DNA from: Dehalococcoidia bacterium UBA5627
GTDB taxonomy: Bacteria > Chloroflexota > Dehalococcoidia > Dehalococcoidales > UBA5627
NCBI GenBank assembly: GCA_002421585.1
Contig: DIKD01000026.1
Coordinates: 1-9,537, forward strand
Length of the DNA: 9,537 nt
Direction of reading: 5' to 3'
Part shown: positions 7,271 through 9,537 of the stretch, one piece after another
Numbering within the stretch: position 1 is the first letter of the stretch
How the letters are laid out: each line of letters begins with the position of its first letter
Notes under the pieces: generated by a model
Databases searched by the model: none
Told to the model about the DNA's origin: nothing
Seen by the model: the letters and a program-made list of their open reading frames with translations, nothing else
Position numbers and translations under genes: made by a program

Positions 7271-7476
7271 AAGATATGATATATATCAATTATGACGTCT
7301 TCTAAACTTGAAACTTACTCCACCAAGTAGCCGTAAATACTGTGAGGATATCGAAAAGGTTTTGTTTATAAATGGTGGGCGGTACTGTACGGTAGACAGA
7401 ACCAGCACCTTCGAATTAGCTTTTAACCTCCTTTAAAAACCTTGGGTAAATTCTCATAGTGGGATCTGAAGTACCA
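7271..7476 (+). other. Gene-free junction with a 12-bp palindrome
   Basis: About 200 bases with no supported gene. A perfect 12-base palindrome TGATATATATCA (7277-7288) sits seven bases after the DUF58 stop. It is AT-only apart from its ends and lacks a T-tract, so it is a poor terminator and could be an operator or chance. On the minus strand, the frame of the broken gene described next continues past its TAA for 17 codons with protein-like sequence (WYFRSHYENLPKVFKGG, ending near 7426), which hints that the original gene was longer. The operon ends here and sequence of different character begins. Confidence 0.4.
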
Positions 7477-8062
7477 TTAGGTAGAATTCCCTGCGAATCC
7501 ATCTGAAACCTTTCGCCATTCTTGGCGGACCTTCAGGCTATAAGCTTTAGCTTCTTGTTTCGTCGCCCCCTTCCTATGTGCTTGTTTCTGTAACGTCTTA
7601 TCAAGAATATCACCCCACTGTTCACAGAATTGTTCTGATTCTATTTGAACAAGTACCTCTATTCGTTCCTGCGCGTCTAAGAAACCGTCTCCAGGTAATA
7701 CCAACCCCAGTCGATTACTCTCAGATGAGACAGCAATCGCTCGCTGAGAAGAAAGGGTTGATTCCAGCCGTACAGTAAATTCTGGTTTCTCATCACACTT
7801 AAAGATGGAATGTTCAGCATTTTTGGATTGCTACTGTAATCAAATCTATAGCCAAGAAATAAGTTGACTCTATATAGGTGTCATTTTGTCCTGTCACTAT
7901 CTTTTTGCTTTCCTTGTGCTTAACCATCTTATAATGGCTCACCGCTGAAAGTACACCAAAAGATAACAACACAACAGGAATAGGCTTTCTAATAGGATAC
8001 TTTACAGGAGCCGCATAATTAATTATTCTTAAGCTATTAAAATAATGATACGTCCAAGTGCT
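7477..8062 (-). pseudogene. Frameshifted coding remnant, unrecognised
   Basis: Two long minus-strand open frames meet here. The upstream frame is open from 8062 down to a TGA at 7816-7814, about 82 codons; its only ATG is at 7927, in MVKHKESKK. The downstream frame is open from 7830 to the TAA at 7477, about 117 codons, and has no ATG. Removing one A from the five-A run (minus strand of 7820-7824) fuses them into a smooth sequence: FLAIDLITVAIQ continues into NAEHSIFKCDEKPEF. Neither frame has a convincing start of its own. The downstream part is charged and helical (QERIEVLVQIESEQFCEQWG; KQEAKAYSLKVRQEWRKVS). The upstream part has a hydrophobic stretch (PVVLLSFGVLSAV) that could be a signal anchor. 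I recognise no family. The alternatives are a sequencing indel or programmed slippage. It faces away from the gene at 8142. Confidence 0.42.
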
Positions 8063-8110
8063 CTAGTCGTAGAAATACCAGCGCTTTGTAATATACGCTT
8101 ACCAAACCTC

Positions 8111-8122
8111 GGAGGAAAGGAG
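8111..8122 (+). promoter_or_regulatory. Purine-rich Shine-Dalgarno-like site upstream of 8142
   Basis: This stretch contains GGAGG (8111-8115) and AAGGAG (8117-8122). It ends 19 bases before ATG 8142, too far for normal use, yet no start codon in that frame lies between. A weaker AGG at 8136-8138 is only three bases from the ATG. Start selection is therefore uncertain. Confidence 0.35.
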
Positions 8123-8141
8123 TTCGAATTCGGACAGGTCA

Positions 8142-9537
8142 ATGCTCGACGAATTAAAGGAAAATTTATCCAGATTCAACGCCACTGACCTTCTTACAAA
8201 GGTCGGAGCTCTACACTTGGTTCCTGGTAATGCCAGCCGTGCCATCAGCTTGGATGCCCTTGCTCATCTAGTGGCAGCGCAAGGTGACCGGTCCGACGCA
8301 CCAAAAATTTCAAGAAAACGTCTCAGAGGATGGCTACAAACATATCTGAGCAGTGCGTCACAGCCAGGCGTGGCAGATGACCCTGCGGTACAAATGTTCA
8401 CAGAAGAGCTACTTTTCTCCGGTGGATCATATGTTGTATTCCCAGGTCCAGGCGCAAGTGAGCAAGATACACTTCGATGGCTACTGAGGGCCGCAGTGCT
8501 TAGAAACCCTTCCTTAGGATCAAAAGAATTTCGCAATGAAGTCAGTCGTGCGGCTATCCTGTGCCTGTCGGTTTCTAATCGAATTGCTCAGAGAGCAGGC
8601 ATAAAACGGGGAGAGAGTCCGCAGGGATATAAGAGTGATGGAATCATTATCCCGGACTCAGCTCAACTTAATAAGGGGATGGGTGCCATCACGTTTTCTC
8701 TGGGTGAGCTCTTACAAATTGTTCAAGGAGAGACGTTTTTCGCTCCAACCATTGATCCGTTGAGTGTAGGTATCGGAAACGTTGACTGGACGACATACTC
8801 GTTTGAATTCGGTCAGCTGCACCACACACCTTTCGTAAAGGCTAACGACAGATATATAGTTCCTGTCCCTTCGCTGCTCCTGGTGGCCCTCCGGCATCGC
8901 ATTCTTTGCATTGCTCAAAATCATGGCGTTTTGTCGGAACTTGTTGAATCGTATCGAGGAGTGGTCTGGGCGGATGTGGAAGAATTACTCGGCTATCTGG
9001 ATTCTCATCAAATTCCCATTGAGCTTCCAGATTCAGGGCCAACTGATTTTATGGAAGGTCTTTTCACTCTTGATTCGGATAAAGCTCTTTACGTCCAGTT
9101 GGCTACAGATGGTTTGGGCGACTTCGCCGGGGGATACGAGCCGTCGCAGTGGGACGTGAAAGATCTTAATAAAGAACTTGATGGGCGTGCCGGGGTGATT
9201 GTGAGACACCTATCAAAACGGAATCCTGGACCGGACCGAGTTCTGATCCTGACAATTCTACAGCCAATTGGTCGCGCTTTCGCCGCGGGCTTTGGCGATC
9301 CGCCCGGAGCCAGTCTCTGGCTTGCCATGTCTGCAAGTGATCTGCGGACCATAATACTGGTTGAGGCGGCAGACTCATTAGTCTTGTGGAAGTACGCTCG
9401 AGCTCACAATATTGTCCGGGACACCGTTCGGGTGATTGCTGCTGACGAATTAGATGAATACGAGATGTATCGAGTGAGCCAACACAGTTACTACTTCTCA
9501 GACGACCATCGGCCTGACTTAATTGCGATTGCGCCGG
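8142..9537 (+). CDS. Large hypothetical protein, 3' end outside window
   Basis: From ATG 8142 the frame stays open for 465 codons and runs off the window edge. The nearest upstream in-frame stop is at 8070-8072, and 8142 is the first usable start. The protein begins MLDELKENLSRFNATDLLTK. It has no signal peptide or clear membrane helix and looks cytoplasmic, with alternating helical and beta segments. Noticeable stretches are a helical region near 138-156 (AAILCLSVSNRIAQRAGIKRG) and FVKANDRYIVPVPSLLLVALRHRI (231-254). The latter resembles a phrase seen in large proteins of accessory regions, including some with nuclease-like C-termini, but no catalytic motif is visible in this part. Base composition is clearly richer in G+C than the operon, which suggests transfer. 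I do not recognise the family. Any catalytic domain may lie beyond the edge. Confidence 0.85.
   Translation, partial: MLDELKENLSRFNATDLLTKVGALHLVPGNASRAISLDALAHLVAAQGDRSDAPKISRKRLRGWLQTYLSSASQPGVADDPAVQMFTEELLFSGGSYVVFPGPGASEQDTLRWLLRAAVLRNPSLGSKEFRNEVSRAAILCLSVSNRIAQRAGIKRGESPQGYKSDGIIIPDSAQLNKGMGAITFSLGELLQIVQGETFFAPTIDPLSVGIGNVDWTTYSFEFGQLHHTPFVKANDRYIVPVPSLLLVALRHRILCIAQNHGVLSELVESYRGVVWADVEELLGYLDSHQIPIELPDSGPTDFMEGLFTLDSDKALYVQLATDGLGDFAGGYEPSQWDVKDLNKELDGRAGVIVRHLSKRNPGPDRVLILTILQPIGRAFAAGFGDPPGASLWLAMSASDLRTIILVEAADSLVLWKYARAHNIVRDTVRVIAADELDEYEMYRVSQHSYYFSDDHRPDLIAIAP

Noticed and set aside
7340..7420. Possible tRNA remnant or att copy of the window-start tRNA
   Set aside because: No shared run with the tRNA 3' end long enough to be an attachment site and no T-arm pairing.
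7514..7527. Hairpin CGCCA-TTCT-TGGCG
   Set aside because: Short, no T-tract, and inside the minus-strand coding remnant, so chance is likely.
7578..7778. Plus-strand 66-codon open frame
   Set aside because: Opposite to the longer and more protein-like minus-strand frame; no ribosome site.
8025..8110. Minus-strand protein-like stretch FGKRILQSAGISTTRALG in a third frame
   Set aside because: It ends at a stop in the AT-rich spacer, has no start, and overlaps the leader of the gene at 8142. It might be another fragment of the broken gene but cannot be supported.
8264..9378. Several small minus- and plus-strand open frames
   Set aside because: Shadows of the long plus-strand gene from 8142, whose frame is open throughout.
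1..9537. CRISPR array, insertion sequence, integrase or riboswitch
   Set aside because: No regularly spaced repeats, no transposase or recombinase motifs, and no recognisable riboswitch core were seen.

Overview
The window reads as bacterial chromosomal DNA. It has Shine-Dalgarno sites, a sigma-70-type promoter, GTG and TTG starts, and a tRNA with an encoded CCA end. The first 7.3 kb is AT-rich with tightly packed genes. I cannot name the species. The gene set (MoxR, DUF58, DUF4350 and an Ig-like/DUF4129 protein without a transglutaminase) recalls operons of Dehalococcoidia-type Chloroflexota and of archaea, but that is only an impression.

Layout. Positions 1-60 are the 3' two thirds of a tRNA-Arg (anticodon UCG). 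Positions 94-747 hold an unrecognised 217-residue protein. After about 190 bases of spacer ending in a good promoter (888-916), a six-gene co-directional operon runs from 936 to 7270. Its genes are a membrane-anchored DUF7982-like protein, a small three-helix membrane protein, a secreted-side Ig-like protein with a C-terminal DUF4129 domain, a DUF4350 protein with a calcium-loop-like motif, a MoxR-type AAA+ ATPase, and a DUF58 membrane protein. Most neighbours overlap or abut, so they are probably translationally coupled.

The operon follows the usual MoxR/DUF58 logic. A cytoplasmic AAA+ chaperone probably acts on a membrane complex made of the DUF58, DUF4350 and DUF4129 proteins, most of whose mass lies outside the membrane. 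No VWA-domain or transglutaminase partner is encoded here. The ATPase has Val where the family has the sensor-1 Asn.

From 7271 the character changes. A roughly 200-base gene-free stretch is followed by a minus-strand coding remnant (about 7477-8062). Its two long open frames join if one A is removed from a five-A run, so it is a broken gene or a sequencing error. Divergent from it, an uninterrupted plus-strand reading frame starts at 8142 and leaves the window after 465 codons. It is clearly more GC-rich than the operon and I do not recognise it. The 7271-9537 part looks like an accessory segment, and the large truncated gene is the best candidate for something undescribed.
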